Notes: generated by a model from the letters alone, not told the origin. DNA of 64,000 nt from Sipunculus nudus (GCA_026874595.1 CM049308.1:71830624-71894623); one strand, 5' to 3'. Numbered from the stretch's first letter, positions 1-12,131 are shown. Numbers and translations are program-made.

Positions 1-600
1 TAGAAAATGATGAAACACCCCATGATCAATATGCATGCAAAGAATGACGGTGATCAATGCATTAGTTGTTCAGATAATTGAGCTTTTGTATCAAATTTTT
101 AATTTTTTGGCCGCTAATTCTGAGCCCAATTGCTTTGAGGAAATGGGAAACAGAGACTTTTCATGGAACTCCCTTGATGTCAAGCTGGAAGATTCTAGAT
201 ATAGTGATTACGATCTGAGCCCTGTTAACAGATGACCGCATCTTTTAAGGTCTCATAAATAGAGGGAAAATTTGTTAAAAAAAAAAAATCGAAAAAACAG
301 GAGGCGCCACTTATCTGCAGAAACTGACGAAACACTCAATGATTAATATTCGTGCAAAGAATCATGGTGATCATGGTGCATTAGGTGTTTAGATACTTGA
401 GCTTTTCTATCAAATTTTCCATTATTCTGGGGGGTACTTCGGAGCCCCATAGCTCGAAGATTATGGGTAACAGAGACCTAATTTCAGTTTTCCAAGGAAA
501 TATTTCATGGATTTCTCTGGATATCAGGTTAGAAGATTCCAGGACTAGCGGTTACGATTTGTGCCTGGTTAACGGACAGACGGACGCCGAACAAAGGGTG
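1..600. repeat. Two diverged copies of a dispersed repeat
   Basis: Positions 1-238 and about 322-565 align as direct copies spaced by roughly 315-340 bp. Shared blocks include CAAAGAAT followed by GGTGATCA, GAGCTTTT.TATCAAATTTT, an ACAGAGAC block (about 149 and 470) and GAAGATTC (about 188 and 533). A motif near 576-615 (GGACAGACGGACGCC then ATCGCTATAGCTCAGAGG) resembles a tail often seen in molluscan dispersed repeats; that resemblance is from memory. Short open frames here (35-235 and 385-639) are read through the repeat and are aligned with each other, so they are not treated as genes. The window edge truncates the left copy. Confidence 0.6.
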
Positions 601-639
601 ATCGCTATAGCTCAGAGGACTTTCAGTCAGCTGAGCTAA

Positions 640-3600
640 AAAAGCAAAACAATACATTAAAGAAAGAATACACGTTTCTCTGGAGAGGCGCTCCATATAC
701 ACAAGCACAGAAGAACACAAGCATTGATTTCAATTAATTTATTATACAACATATTTAGCCACGACAGACTGGGACATGTTCCAAAGGCAGGAAAAATGAC
801 TTTAAGGACATAAACCATTGAGTAAAAGAAGTCATTTTTTTTTATTAATTTGGTAGGTTGATTATAACTCATATTCTACCTTGCATTTATGCAACTTAAA
901 TATTCATCTGAATAATTTTGCTTACATAAAATCGCAATCGTATCATGCATAGCCATCCCTTTGTCATCGTATTTCTTTCTTTTTTTCTCTTTACGATTGC
1001 ACTGGTTATAAATTTACCATCAGTTGTATCCGCTTTTATTTTAGTCTTTCAAAGAGACATCATTCATTTTCTTACAAATTTACAGTTAACGTTGTCTATA
1101 GTTTGACAACTAACTACATCTCAATACGTCTGCTACTGCTGGTTGGTGTTAAAAAATTAAAACCAAAAGACTTTTCCTGAACAAAGCCTTCTTATTGAAG
1201 AAGATTTACTATGGAAAGTATAGCTGGAAGATGTGTTTTGTCTTAATCTCGTGTTCTCTCGTAGTCTGACCGGCAATATCAAAACTTTGATTTGTAATCA
1301 ATTATGTACTACATTAATTACAGGACATGTAGTGAGAATCACCGTAAATATTCAAATACCATTGTGTTTCAGATTTAGAAACTGAAGGTTTCAATTCCAT
1401 TTCACAAACATCTTATCAGGGAATTAATCCGAACGACTGTGCTGTCTGAAAATTTCGCGATAGAATTGGGAAGTCTTTGTTTTAAGATTTATATCTGTAT
1501 TTGTTATTCGTCTTAAACTATAAAAAAAGGAATCGTACCATGATTTAAGTCTGCATTTCCTATTCTAGGAGTAATCACTTTTTAGTTCAAATCAACAATT
1601 GTTCCAGAAATCCAGATCTTAAAAACAGGAAGTGGAGCTCCGTTTTTTCAAGAGGGGTACTTACATTTGGTTGCCAAGCGTCTTTTGCTTCTAGTTATAG
1701 ATGGTTATCCATTGATCATTTTTTATAAATAATAATATACTCTCAGCTGCCAGAGAATCGCTTTATCAGCAGAGTCAACTGCAGCTTAGCTTTTTAGACT
1801 ACGAATTTCTACAATATCTCAATTACCCCACGGCTCAGAAGTCTTGTTTCGATGAGCCTATTTTGTACACGGCAGGACAGGTGGTCCTTCCGATAACTTA
1901 ATACACTTAAACTAGTTCTAAATAATCACCTAATCTGTCTCTGGGAAGAAAATAAAATGTGTTTGTGTTAAAAAGGGCAAAGCTACGGAGCAACTAGGTT
2001 CTCCTCCGTCACAATTTAAGTCAAACTAATTTATCTTCAGGGCTCAGAGGTTATGTGCGGTAAATGCCTTAGATTTTAATAATAAGCACTTAATGAAATG
2101 ATCAAAATTTACCAAAGCCGGGTTTTTTTTCAAGCATTGAATCGGGCAAATTAATTTTGTGTATTTTTTTAAGAAAATATGATTTTCCAGATAATTTAGA
2201 TAATTTCGGGGTTTTGACCTAAAAGCAGTTCTCTTTTTTAACCGTCAGGATTCTCTTATTGAATCAGACACAGCTATTTGATCTCGTTAACCAAGGCATT
2301 AGTAATACAGATGTACTTTAATAAAGCTGGATGCTAAACACTGGTGCATCCTAAGTGGTATTCTAATGAAACATATTGGGATTAATTTGTTATTTATGCA
2401 TTAAGCTAGAAAAAGTAAAATGTACGAGCCTGAAATTTACAACGGTTAATTGATATTGATTCATATTCATTTTTTATAAACCTTTCGTTATTTCGCGTCC
2501 TTGGTCCATCTGTAAGGGCGAACCCAGGTGTTCTGTTCGCCTTTTCCGTTTATTAAATATGCACTACATGAGCCAATATGCCAATATTATTATTAGACCC
2601 AATTTTTTTCATAGGAACACATCGATTCATAATTTTTCAATTAAAACGCGCAAGACCTCTCAGGCATACGAAGGGATATATAAAGTGTTTCTAGGACATG
2701 TTCATCAGTAGCTGACAACAGCTGCCACACAGCCCAAGCTCTACTACAACCTAGAGATGGAAAATAAATTGGTGGAAAAGAGGGTTAATGGAGATCTATT
2801 CTGTATGCTATGAGACCATCCCCGGGCTTTTTGAGTCTGAGGACGCGACTTGGCCCCTCCAGTGGGATGTTAGAACGCACACTGAATCGGACTCACGAGA
2901 GTTACTGTACGACTCTGCATGCTGTTTAGGGTTTATGGGCGTCAAAATATAACTCCCACAATGCACTTGGGCTTCTAAAAACATCAACAGCATAGGTATA
3001 AATGCAGTGAATAATAATATAATATAATCCGTTCAAATATGTTGGACAAGAATTGTTTCATGGCAAAAAAATACATGAACATGGATATTTTTGGCAAGGA
3101 CTTCACGAGATAAGTTATATTTAGTAAGGATAGGCATGTGAAATGTTAATAGAAGCTGTTTCCTTGAAATGTACACATTATAATTTTAAAGTCTAACAGG
3201 TGAGACAAGCATTCATGGTCGTCCAACAAAAAGAGGTTAGTTTTGAAGGGTTTGGCTAGCCCGGGGAAATATTTAGCTTGCAGTTTTATTAGGAAATTGC
3301 AATTACTCTCATTTCATAGCAATAAATTCATGTCAGTTTCTGGTGACAGTGTGGCAATACCAATGTATTTAATTTTGTGGATTATACGAGCCTCGTTCCA
3401 AATGTGGAATTTGGATTTTTCATCCTTTTTCAATTATTTATCGTGGCGAATCGAATTGTTTGACCCTCTTGCATCGCTGTTGGTAACAAAGCCCACAGCC
3501 GTGTATCACTAATAAACGACTGCGTCTTTTGGGGGTTCCTCCGTTATGACCCAGGAATAGGGTTAATTACACACCCAGGACCCAGAGGTGCGGTAGACAC

Positions 3601-4060
3601 AGGGTCTTGGTGACACCAGGATAGAAAATATAATATGATAGGAAGCCAGTGCTACCGCCCTGTCACGTAGTCCTAAACCGAAATGGAATTCTACAGATGT
3701 ACATATTTAGATTAAGAATAAGATAAGGGAGCATAAAAAATGAAGGCGGATGCCTCAACAACAACAAAATATCACTTTAAAAAATTAAAAAAAAGATGCA
3801 TATAAATTTGCACCTTATCATTTTGTGAACAAAAATGCCTTCACAAATAAGAACCTGATAATCCAACACAGGCATTGATGACATATCCATATCTATAAAT
3901 GCATAATTACTGATTTTATACTATATGCATTTATTTGCACACATCGTATCAGGCCGTATGCACATTTTCTCATTTCATAGGTAGTAATATGTCAATATAT
4001 ACTTATCTAACGTCAACATAATGTATGTTATAACAATCATGTGTCACTGACAACCAAAAC
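640..4060. other. No gene or clear element seen
   Basis: AT-rich single-copy-looking sequence with many stops in all frames. The longest frame (3243-3512, 89 codons) is not recognised and has no supporting context. A hairpin-free, non-repetitive stretch as far as can be judged by eye. Confidence 0.5.
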
Positions 4061-4172
4061 AATCGATTTCAGATTACCCCTGGGTAATCAAAAGCAAAAT
4101 CACAACGATTTATTTTTTAGTTTTTTTAGTCAGCGAGGGGGTAATATGTACAGCGTGGAGGTAACCGGGAAT
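4061..4172 (+). repeat. Fragment of the GATTTCAGATTACCCC repeat family
   Basis: The stretch opens with CGATTTCAGATTACCCCTGG and later holds GAGGGGGTAAT and GGAGGTAACCGGGAATGAG. The same blocks occur in the copies at 25345-25935, 48735-49215 and 56395-56895. The 16-bp satellite begins directly at its right edge, so the satellite may have grown from, or inserted into, this copy. Confidence 0.5.
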
Positions 4173-4603
4173 GAGAGTATATGAGTATGACTGTATGTGA
4201 ACATGACTGAAAAATGAGTGTGACTGAGTATGAGTGTGACTGAGTGTCAGTGTGACTTTGTGTGAGTATAATTGTATGTGAATATGACTGAAAAATGACT
4301 GGACTGAGTGTGAGTACGACTGAGTGTGAGTACGACTGAGTGTGAGTAAGACAGAGTGTGATTACGACTTAGTGTGAGTGTTACTGAGTATGAGTGTCAC
4401 AGAGTGTCAGTGTGACTGAGTGTGAGTATGACTGTATGTGAATATGACTGAGTTTTAGCACAGATGAGTGTGAGTACGAAGAAGTGTGAGTACGACTGAG
4501 TTTGAGTAAGGATGAGTGGGACTGAGTGTGAGTATGACCGAGTGTGAGTAAGACTGAGTGTGAGTGCGAATGAGTGTGAGTACGACTGAGTTTGAGTACG
4601 ACT

Positions 4604-5187
4604 AAGTGTGGGTATGACTGAGTATAAGTACAGCTGAGTGTGAGTACGACTGAGTGTGAGTTCGTATGAGTGTGAGTACGACTGAGTGTGAGTAAGACTG
4701 AGTGTGAGTACGACTGAGTGTGAGCAAGACTGAGTGTGCGTAAGACTGAGTGTGAGTACGACTCAGTGTGAGTACGACTAACTGTGAGTACAACTGACTG
4801 TGACTTAGTGTGAGTACGACTGAGCATGAGTACGACTGAGTGTGTGTAGGACTGAGTGTAAGTACGACTGAGTTTGAGTACGACTGAGTGTAAGTACGAC
4901 TGAGTTTGAGTACGACTCAGTGAAAGTACGACTGAGTGTGAGAAAGACTGAGTGTGAGTACGACTAAGTGTGAGTACGACTGAGTGTGAGCAAGACTGGG
5001 TGTGAGCAAGACTGAGTGTGTGTAAGACTGAGTGTGAGTACGACTGAGTGTGAGTACGACTGAGTGTGAGCAAGACTGAGTGTGTTAGGACTGAGTGTGA
5101 GTACGACTGAGTGTGAGTACGACTGAGTGTAAGTACGACTGAGTGTGAGTAAGACAGAGTGTGTTTACGACTTAGTGTGAGTGTCAC
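4604..5187. repeat. Partial copy of the 1,193-bp higher-order repeat
   Basis: This segment matches 5829-6380 and 7022-7573 by the order of its variant 16-bp units, but carries one extra 32-bp pair of units near 4681-4740. It is the left, incomplete member of the higher-order array. Confidence 0.75.
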
Positions 5188-6380
5188 TGAATATGAGTGT
5201 CACTGAGTATCAGTGTGACTGAGTGTGAGTATGACTGTATGTGAATATGACAGAAAATTGAGTATGACTAAGTGAGTGTACGACTGAGTGTGAGTACGAC
5301 TTAGTGTGAGTAAGACAGAGTGTGATTACGACTTAGTGTGAGTGTCACTGAGTATGAGTGTCACTGAGTATCAGTGTGACTGAGTGTGAGTATGACTGTA
5401 TGTGAATATGACAGAAAATTGAGTATGACTAAGTATAAGTACGACTGAGTGTGAGTACGACGGAGTGTGAGTACGTATGAGTGTGAGTACGAATGAGTGT
5501 GAGTACGACTGAGTTTGATTACGACTAAGTGTGAGTATGACTGAGTATAAGTACGACTCAGTATGAGAACGACTGAGTGTGAGTAAGACTGAGTGTAAGT
5601 ACGACTGACTGCGACTGAGTTTGAGTACGGATGAGTCTGACTGAGTGTGAGTACAACCGAGTGTGAGTACGACTGAGTGTGAGTACGACTGAGTTTGATT
5701 ACGACTAAGTGTGAGTATGACTGAGTATAAGTACGACTGAGTATGAGAACGACTGAGTGTGAGTAAGACTGAGTGTAAGTACGACTGACTGTGACTGAGT
5801 TTGAGTAAGACAGAGTGTGATTACGACTAAGTGTGGGTATGACTGAGTATAAGTACAGCTGAGTGTGAGTACGACTGAGTGTGAGTTCGTATGAGTGTGA
5901 GTACGACTGAGTGTGAGCAAGACTGAGTGTGCGTAAGACTGAGTGTGAGTACGACTCAGTGTGAGTACGACTAACTGTGAGTACAACTGACTGTGACTTA
6001 GTGTGAGTACGACTGAGCATGAGTACGACTGAGTGTGTGTAGGACTAAGTGTAAGTACGACTGAGTTTGAGTACGACTGAGTGTAAGTACGACTGAGTTT
6101 GAGTACGACTCAGTGAAAGTACGACTGAGTGTGAGAAAGACTGAGTGTGAGTACGACTGAGTGTGAGTACGACTGAGTGTGAGCAAGACTGGGTGTGAGC
6201 AAGACTGAGTGTGTGTAAGACTGAGTGTGAGTACGACTGAGTGTGAGTACGACTGAGTGTGAGCAAGACTGAGTGTGTTAGGACTGAGTGTGAGTACGAC
6301 TGAGTGTGAGTACGACTGAGTGTAAGTACGACTGAGTGTGAGTAAGACAGAGTGTGTTTACGACTTAGTGTGAGTGTCAC
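5188..6380. repeat. 1,193-bp higher-order repeat, copy 1
   Basis: Variant units occur in the same order at a fixed offset of 1,193 bp in the next copy. Minus-strand frames at 5361-6020, 5705-5986 and 5998-6186 recur at +1193; the last two are identical in translation and the first differs by one residue. The period is not a multiple of 16, so the register slips once per copy. Confidence 0.9.
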
Positions 6381-7573
6381 TGAATATGAGTGTCACTGAG
6401 TATCAGTGTGACTGAGTGTGAGTATGACTGTATGTGAATATGACAGAAAATTGAGTATGACTAAGTGAGTGTACGACTGAGTGTGAGTACGACTTAGTGT
6501 GAGTAAGACAGAGTGTGATTACGACTTAGTGTGAGTGTCACTGAGTATGAGTGTCACTGAGTATCAGTGTGACTGAGTGTGAGTATGACTGTATGTGAAT
6601 ATGACAGAAAATTGAGTATGACTAAGTATAAGTACGACTGAGTGTGAGTACGACGGAGTGTGAGTACGTATGAGTGTGAGTACGAATGAGTGTGAGTACG
6701 ACTGAGTTTGATTACGACTAAGTGTGAGTATGACTGAGTATAAGTACGACTCAGTATGAGAACGACTGAGTGTGAGTAAGACTGAGTGTAAGTACGACTG
6801 ACTGCGACTGAGTTTGAGTACGGATGAGTCTGACTGAGTGTGAGTACAACCGAGTGTGAGTACGACTGAGTGTGAGTACGACTGAGTTTGATTACGACTA
6901 AGTGTGAGTATGACTGAGTATAAGTACGACTGAGTATGAGAACGACTGAGTGTGAGTAAGACTGAGTGTAAGTACGACTGACTGTGACTGAGTTTGAGTA
7001 AGACAGAGTGTGATTACGACTAAGTGTGGGTATGACTGAGTATAAGTACAGCTGAGTGTGAGGACGACTGAGTGTGAGTTCGTATGAGTGTGAGTACGAC
7101 TGAGTGTGAGCAAGACTGAGTGTGCGTAAGACTGAGTGTGAGTACGACTCAGTGTGAGTACGACTAACTGTGAGTACAACTGACTGTGACTTAGTGTGAG
7201 TACGACTGAGCATGAGTACGACTGAGTGTGTGTAGGACTAAGTGTAAGTACGACTGAGTTTGAGTACGACTGAGTGTAAGTACGACTGAGTTTGAGTACG
7301 ACTCAGTGAAAGTACGACTGAGTGTGAGAAAGACTGAGTGTGAGTACGACTGAGTGTGAGTACGACTGAGTGTGAGCAAGACTGGGTGTGAGCAAGACTG
7401 AGTGTGTGTAAGACTGAGTGTGAGTACGACTGAGTGTGAGTACGACTGAGTGTGAGCAAGACTGAGTGTGTTAGGACTGAGTGTGAGTACGACTGAGTGT
7501 GAGTACGACTGAGTGTAAGTACGACTGAGTGTGAGTAAGACAGAGTGTGTTTACGACTTAGTGTGAGTGTCAC
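6381..7573. repeat. 1,193-bp higher-order repeat, copy 2
   Basis: Nearly base-identical to 5188-6380. The one difference seen by eye is GTGAGGACG near 7062 where copy 1 has GTGAGTACG. Such identity in a fast-mutating satellite means very recent duplication or homogenisation, or an assembly artefact. Confidence 0.9.
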
Positions 7574-8040
7574 TGAATATGAGTGTCACTGAGTATCAGT
7601 GTGACTGAGTGTGAGTATGACTGTATGTGAATATGACAGAAAATTGAGTATGACTAAGTGAGTGTACGACTGAGTGTGAGTACGACTTAGTGTGAGTAAG
7701 ACAGAGTGTGATTACGACTTAGTGTGAGTGTCACTGAGTATGAGTGTCACTGAGTATCAGTGTGACTGAGTGTGAGTATGACTGTATGTGAATATGACAG
7801 AAAATTGAGTATGACTAAGTATAAGTACGACTGAGTGTGAGTACGACGGAGTGTGAGTACGTATGAGTGTGAGTACGAATGAGTGTGAGTACGACTGAGT
7901 TTGATTACGACTAAGTGTGAGTATGACTGAGTATAAGTACGACTGAGTATGAGAACGACTGAGTGTGAGTAAGACTGAGTGTAAGTACGACTGACTGTGA
8001 CTGAGTTTGAGTAAGACAGAGTGTGATTACGACTGAGTGT
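7574..8040. repeat. Partial third copy of the 1,193-bp higher-order repeat
   Basis: The unit order of copies 1 and 2 continues to about 8040 with an internal deletion relative to them, then the array changes to a different set of variants. Confidence 0.75.
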
Positions 8041-9652
8041 GAGTGTCACTGAGTATGAGTGTCACTGAGTGTCAGTGTGACTGAGTGTGAGTATGACTGC
8101 TTGTGAATATGACAGAAAAATGAGTGTGACTGAGTGAGAGTACGACTGAGTAAGAGTACGACTGAATTTGAGCACGGATGAGTGTGAGTACGAATGCGTG
8201 TGAGTACGAATGAGTGTAAGTACGAATGAGTGTAAGTACGACTGATTGGAGTACAACTGAGTGTGAGTACGACTGAGTGTGAGTACGACTGACTGTGCAT
8301 ACGACTGACAGTGATCGAGTGTTAGTACGACTGACTGTGAGTACGACTGACAGTGACTGAGTGTTAGTACGACTGACTGTGAATACGACAGACTGTGAGT
8401 CCGAAAGAGTGTGACTGAGAGGTATTACGACTGAGTGTGAGAACGACTGAGTGTGAGTACGACTGAGTTTGATTACGAATAAGTGTGAGTATGACTGAGT
8501 ATAAGTACGACTGAGTGCGAGAACGACTGAGTGTGAGTACGACTGAGTTTGATTACGACTAAGTGTGAGTATGACTGAGTATAAGTACGACTGAGTGTGA
8601 GTACGACTGAGTGTGAGTACGACTGAGTTTGATTACGACTAAGTGTGAGTATGACTGAGTATAAGTACGACTGAGTGTGAGTACGACTGAGTGTTAGTAC
8701 GACTGACTGTGAGTACGACTGACAGTGACTGAGTGTGAGTACGGCCGAGTGTGAGTACGACTGACTGTGCATACGACTGACAGTGACTGAGTGTTAGTAC
8801 GACTGACTGTGAGTACGACTGACAGTGACTGAGTGTTAGTTCGACTGACTGTTAGTACGACAGACTGTGAGTCCGAAGGAGTGTGACTGAGAGGTATTAC
8901 GACTGAGTGTGAGAACGACTGAGTGTGAGTACGACTGAGTTTGATTACGACTAAGTGCGAGTATGACTGAGTATAAGTACGACTGAGTGTGAGTACGACT
9001 GAGTGTTAGTACGACTGACTGTGAGTACGACTGACAGTGACTGAGTGTGAGTACGACTGAGTGTGAGTACGACTGACTGTGCATACGACTGACAGTGACT
9101 GAGTGTTAGTACGACTGACTATGAGTACGACTGACAGTGACTGAGTGTTAGTACGACTGACTGTGAGTACGACAGACTGTGAGTCCGAAAGAGTGTGACT
9201 GAGAGGTATTACGACTGAGTGTGAGAACGACTGAGTGTGATTACGACTAAGTGTGAGAATGACTGAGTATAAGTACGACTGAGTGTCAGTACGACTGAGT
9301 GTTAGTACGACTGACTGTGAGTACGACTGACAGTGACTGAGTGTGAGTACGACTGAGTGTGAGTACGACTGACTGTGCATACGACTGACAGTGACTGAGT
9401 GTTAGTACGACTGACTGTGAGTACGACTGACAGTGACTGAGTGTTAGTACGACTGACTGTAAGTACGACAGACTGTGAGTCCGAAAGAGTGTGACTGAGA
9501 GGTATTACGACTGAGTGTGAGAACGATTGAGTGTGAGTACGACTGAGTTTGATTATGACTAAGTGTGAGTATGACTGAGTATAAGTACGACTGAGTGTGA
9601 GTACGACTGAGTGTGAGTACAAATGAGTGTCATTGAGTGTGAGTTCGACTGG
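8041..9652. repeat. Second satellite domain with 472/312/296-bp spacing
   Basis: The marker CCGAAAGAGTGTGACTGAG, with one substitution in the second copy, recurs at 8401, 8873, 9185 and 9481, so spacings are 472, 312 and 296 bp. Each marker is followed by GAGGTATTACGACTGAGTG and preceded by ACTGACAGTGACTGAG units. All three spacings equal 8 modulo 16, so each higher-order unit contains a net half unit. This domain has different variants from the 1,193-bp domain, which suggests separate amplification events. Confidence 0.8.
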
Positions 9653-10552
9653 GAGAAATTGGCTTTCTGTCTTAGCCAGCACGTATGGCTTCCGTCCGTA
9701 AACCTTCTGGAATATAGATATTTGAAAAAAAAGTGCTAGTATCAGCAAACATTAAAGCTGGTGCCAGAGAGTCAACACAGGGTTCTCATGTCAATCATTC
9801 AAGCAGCAATTACCTTAAAAAAACTGGAGCCCAAAAGAATAATGTTCGAGCCTCCGGCTAATTTTCATTTACCAGACACAATATCTGACTAACAACCCAT
9901 TTATTTATAAATCTGTGTATAAGGAACGTCCGTCCTACGCCATAATGTGCCACTCATGCGCCCGTCTTTGGATATAATTTTCCTGGCATGAGGCAGACAT
10001 GCCGCTGCTTGAATTAAAGTCAAATTGAATGTCCATCAGAAGTGGTCGCTCATACTCCCAGACACGTGAGGCACGCCTTAGTCCTTCACTATAGGATGAT
10101 GCTCACGAGGAGTTATTGGGAAATGCTTCAGGCACCCGATTAAATTGAAGTCAAAATGAATGACAAGGGGACGTTCTGAGACAGCAGAAAAATTCCTAAA
10201 CCAGCGCAATCTGACCCAAGGCACATAATCATTATGCAAATGTATGTATTAATCCAAGATGAACCAGTTTTATTGATGGCATAAACGTTTAGTCACACTT
10301 CAGCCATGCGCAATACCAAGCATATATCGAATGGACTGAAGAAATGTTTGAGTGTTGGTAAACTCTCGCTTTATGAATCACCATGATTCAATCAGTTCTG
10401 AAAATTAATAAAATTCTTGCCTGATCATGTAAAGAGATTTCCACATTCTTTCTATTTCATTTCTCATGCAAGATCTCACCATGCAGCAAATTCTGCACTT
10501 TGTTCCGGGAATTCAAAAGGAAATCAACTTATTTTTCATAGCTGATTAATTT
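9653..10552. other. No gene or clear element seen
   Basis: Non-satellite, AT-rich DNA to the right of the array. A short stretch (AATTAAAGTCAAATTGAATG near 10013 and ATTGAAGTCAAAATGAATG near 10143) is weakly duplicated. No long open frame is present. Confidence 0.5.
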
Positions 10553-10625
10553 GCTAACAGACAAACAAACCAACGAACCCAGGGGAACGAATAATATCTA
10601 CCTGGTGGAAGTACAGTAAAGGATA
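10553..10625 (+). repeat. Probable fragment of the GGCGGAG-type dispersed repeat
   Basis: GCTAACAGACAAACAAACCA followed by ACCTGGTGGAAGTA resembles the 3' part of the repeat at 11846-12131 (ACACACAAACGGG then CTCCTGGCGGAG). The match is short and diverged. Confidence 0.35.
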
Positions 10626-11280
10626 ATAACAATAAAAGGAAAACAAAGAAATTAAGAATAATAAAAATCAAAGGATACAAAAAAATAAAGGATAATAAAA
10701 AGTTTTGATAGGTCTTTACAAATCTTTTATAATGGTCACTATGAGGTGATTTAGAAGAGGTTTTATCATTTATATGAATGTAGATAATGGAGATGATAAT
10801 CTGATGTTGCAGAATGCATTGATTTGATGGCCGTGCTACAGTGGAGAAGGCTCTCCAAGGACAATAAAGCTGACCAAAGCTGAGACTGGAACATATGAAG
10901 CTAAAGAATTACTTGTTCTACAAGGTGATATGTAATAATATGGCTTCATGTGCAGCTATTAGTGGGCCTAAGAATAGTTGTAGAGGGGGTGACACGGACC
11001 TTTTATCCTTCAGTTCCTAAGAATCTGCTCCCATAATGAAGAAGATGACCATTCTATAGTTTGTGTGTTTGATGACAAAGATGATCGTGCACAGATCAGG
11101 TGTTTCAGTCGGTGTTAATTAAGATATCCCCTGCAGGGAAAATGAACGTTTCATGTTACCTTTGTTTGGCAATAAGGAATACCTGTAAATCAGAGCATGA
11201 CCTGTGTACGAAGTATCGAATCCAGAGGAAGGGAAGTTGTTGGGAGGGGCTTTATTCCTACTTAAGGAAAGGGAGTTTTG

Positions 11281-11808
11281 CGTAACACCAGAGGCGGATT
11301 AAGGCTGCATGGCCTGGAGCCAGGGGCCCCCGCCATTTAGGGAATCCCAAAATAAGTTTTAAAATGTTATACAAAACCGTTTGAAAGGACATTAATTACT
11401 ATTGATTTGATAAGGAGAGAGGGATGCTAGATGTTATTGCCATGTGTTTTTGATAACAGATCTATAGTACTGAGACTTTATTTGATATTACATTGTGCAA
11501 AAATATGTATTTTTATAGGCTGTTCTTTATCCTAAAATGTTCATTATGTTAATGGACACCAATGGCTGGTCCTTTTTTATGAATTGGTAAATTCACTGCA
11601 TTTCAGTGACTTAATTGATAACTTTGCCATGAAAAAAAGTCTTAAAGCTTGCATCTTATAGTGTTAAAATATACCACCACATGGATGAAAGTCAATAGAA
11701 TTACTATTCGGCTGAGGGGAATTTTTTTTTTACTTGACCACTCGTTATCAATTTGATTGAAAAACAGCCAGGGACTCCATGCAGCCTTAATCCACCCCTG
11801 CGTAACAC
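11281..11808. mobile_element. Non-autonomous hAT-type element with 8-bp target duplication
   Basis: The element proper is 11289-11800 (512 bp). It begins CAGAGGCGGATTAAGGCTGC and its reverse complement begins CAGGGGTGGATTAAGGCTGC, with GCATGG continuing at both ends, so the inverted termini are about 25 bp or more with few mismatches. The identical octamer CGTAACAC flanks it at 11281-11288 and 11801-11808. CAG-type termini with an 8-bp target duplication are the signature of the hAT superfamily. The interior has no long open frame, so it would need a transposase supplied from elsewhere. The intact duplication suggests the insertion is not very old. Confidence 0.9.
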
Positions 11809-11845
11809 TGACAGCAAGAACCCACCGACAGTGTCGAATCATTCA

Positions 11846-12131
11846 TAGAATCTGCATTCTTATTAATACGAGCTTCGGCCATGTGGGCATTCACTTATTC
11901 GGCCCATACTCCGAGGTGCATTCGTGACAGTGTTTGTACAGTTGTGAATAATCTTTTATGAGGAACCTGGATCCGGATCATGGGCCGGATCCATACCAAA
12001 ATCTAATCGTTTCTTCCTTGGCCTATTCCCGAAATGTCCTGAAAATTTCATGAGATCCCATTGATGATTCCATTCACCATAACACACAAACGGGAAGGAA
12101 CGCATAATCTCCTGGCGGAGACAATTATTAA
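11846..12131 (+). repeat. GGCGGAG-type SINE/MITE-like dispersed repeat, copy a
   Basis: About 286 bp, starting TAGAATCTGCATTCTTATTA, passing CCTGGATCCGGATCATGG and CCTGAAAATTTCATGAGATC, and ending ATAATCTCCTGGCGGAGACA. The same block order appears inverted at 36521-36799 and 22602-22865. No coding capacity. The tail motif (CGGGAAGGAACGCATAATCT then GGCGGAG) is typical of an abundant marine-invertebrate repeat, as I recall it. Whether this is a SINE or a MITE cannot be decided by eye. Confidence 0.7.

Larger units (their letters stand above)
4173..9652. repeat. 16-bp satellite array (consensus GAGTGTGAGTACGACT)
   Basis: About 5.5 kb of uninterrupted tandem 16-bp units. Common variants replace GTGAGTACG with TTGAGTACG, GTAAGTACG or GTGAGCAAG. 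Three units are 48 bp, and the minus strand of the unit has no stop codon in any frame. All three minus frames therefore stay open and give one 16-residue repeat (SRTHTQSYSHSVVLTL and its rotations). The long minus-strand frames, up to 268 codons at 4381-5187, are by-products of this and show no start context, domain or non-repeat portion. The left edge fades in from variant units (4173-4400) and the right edge ends sharply near 9652. Confidence 0.95.

Noticed and set aside
4381-7573. Long minus-strand frames in the satellite (up to 268 codons)
   Set aside because: They consist only of the translated 16-bp unit, are open in all minus frames, and lack any unique sequence.
4173-9652. CRISPR-like array
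   Set aside because: Units are contiguous 16-mers without unique spacers, and the genome is eukaryotic.
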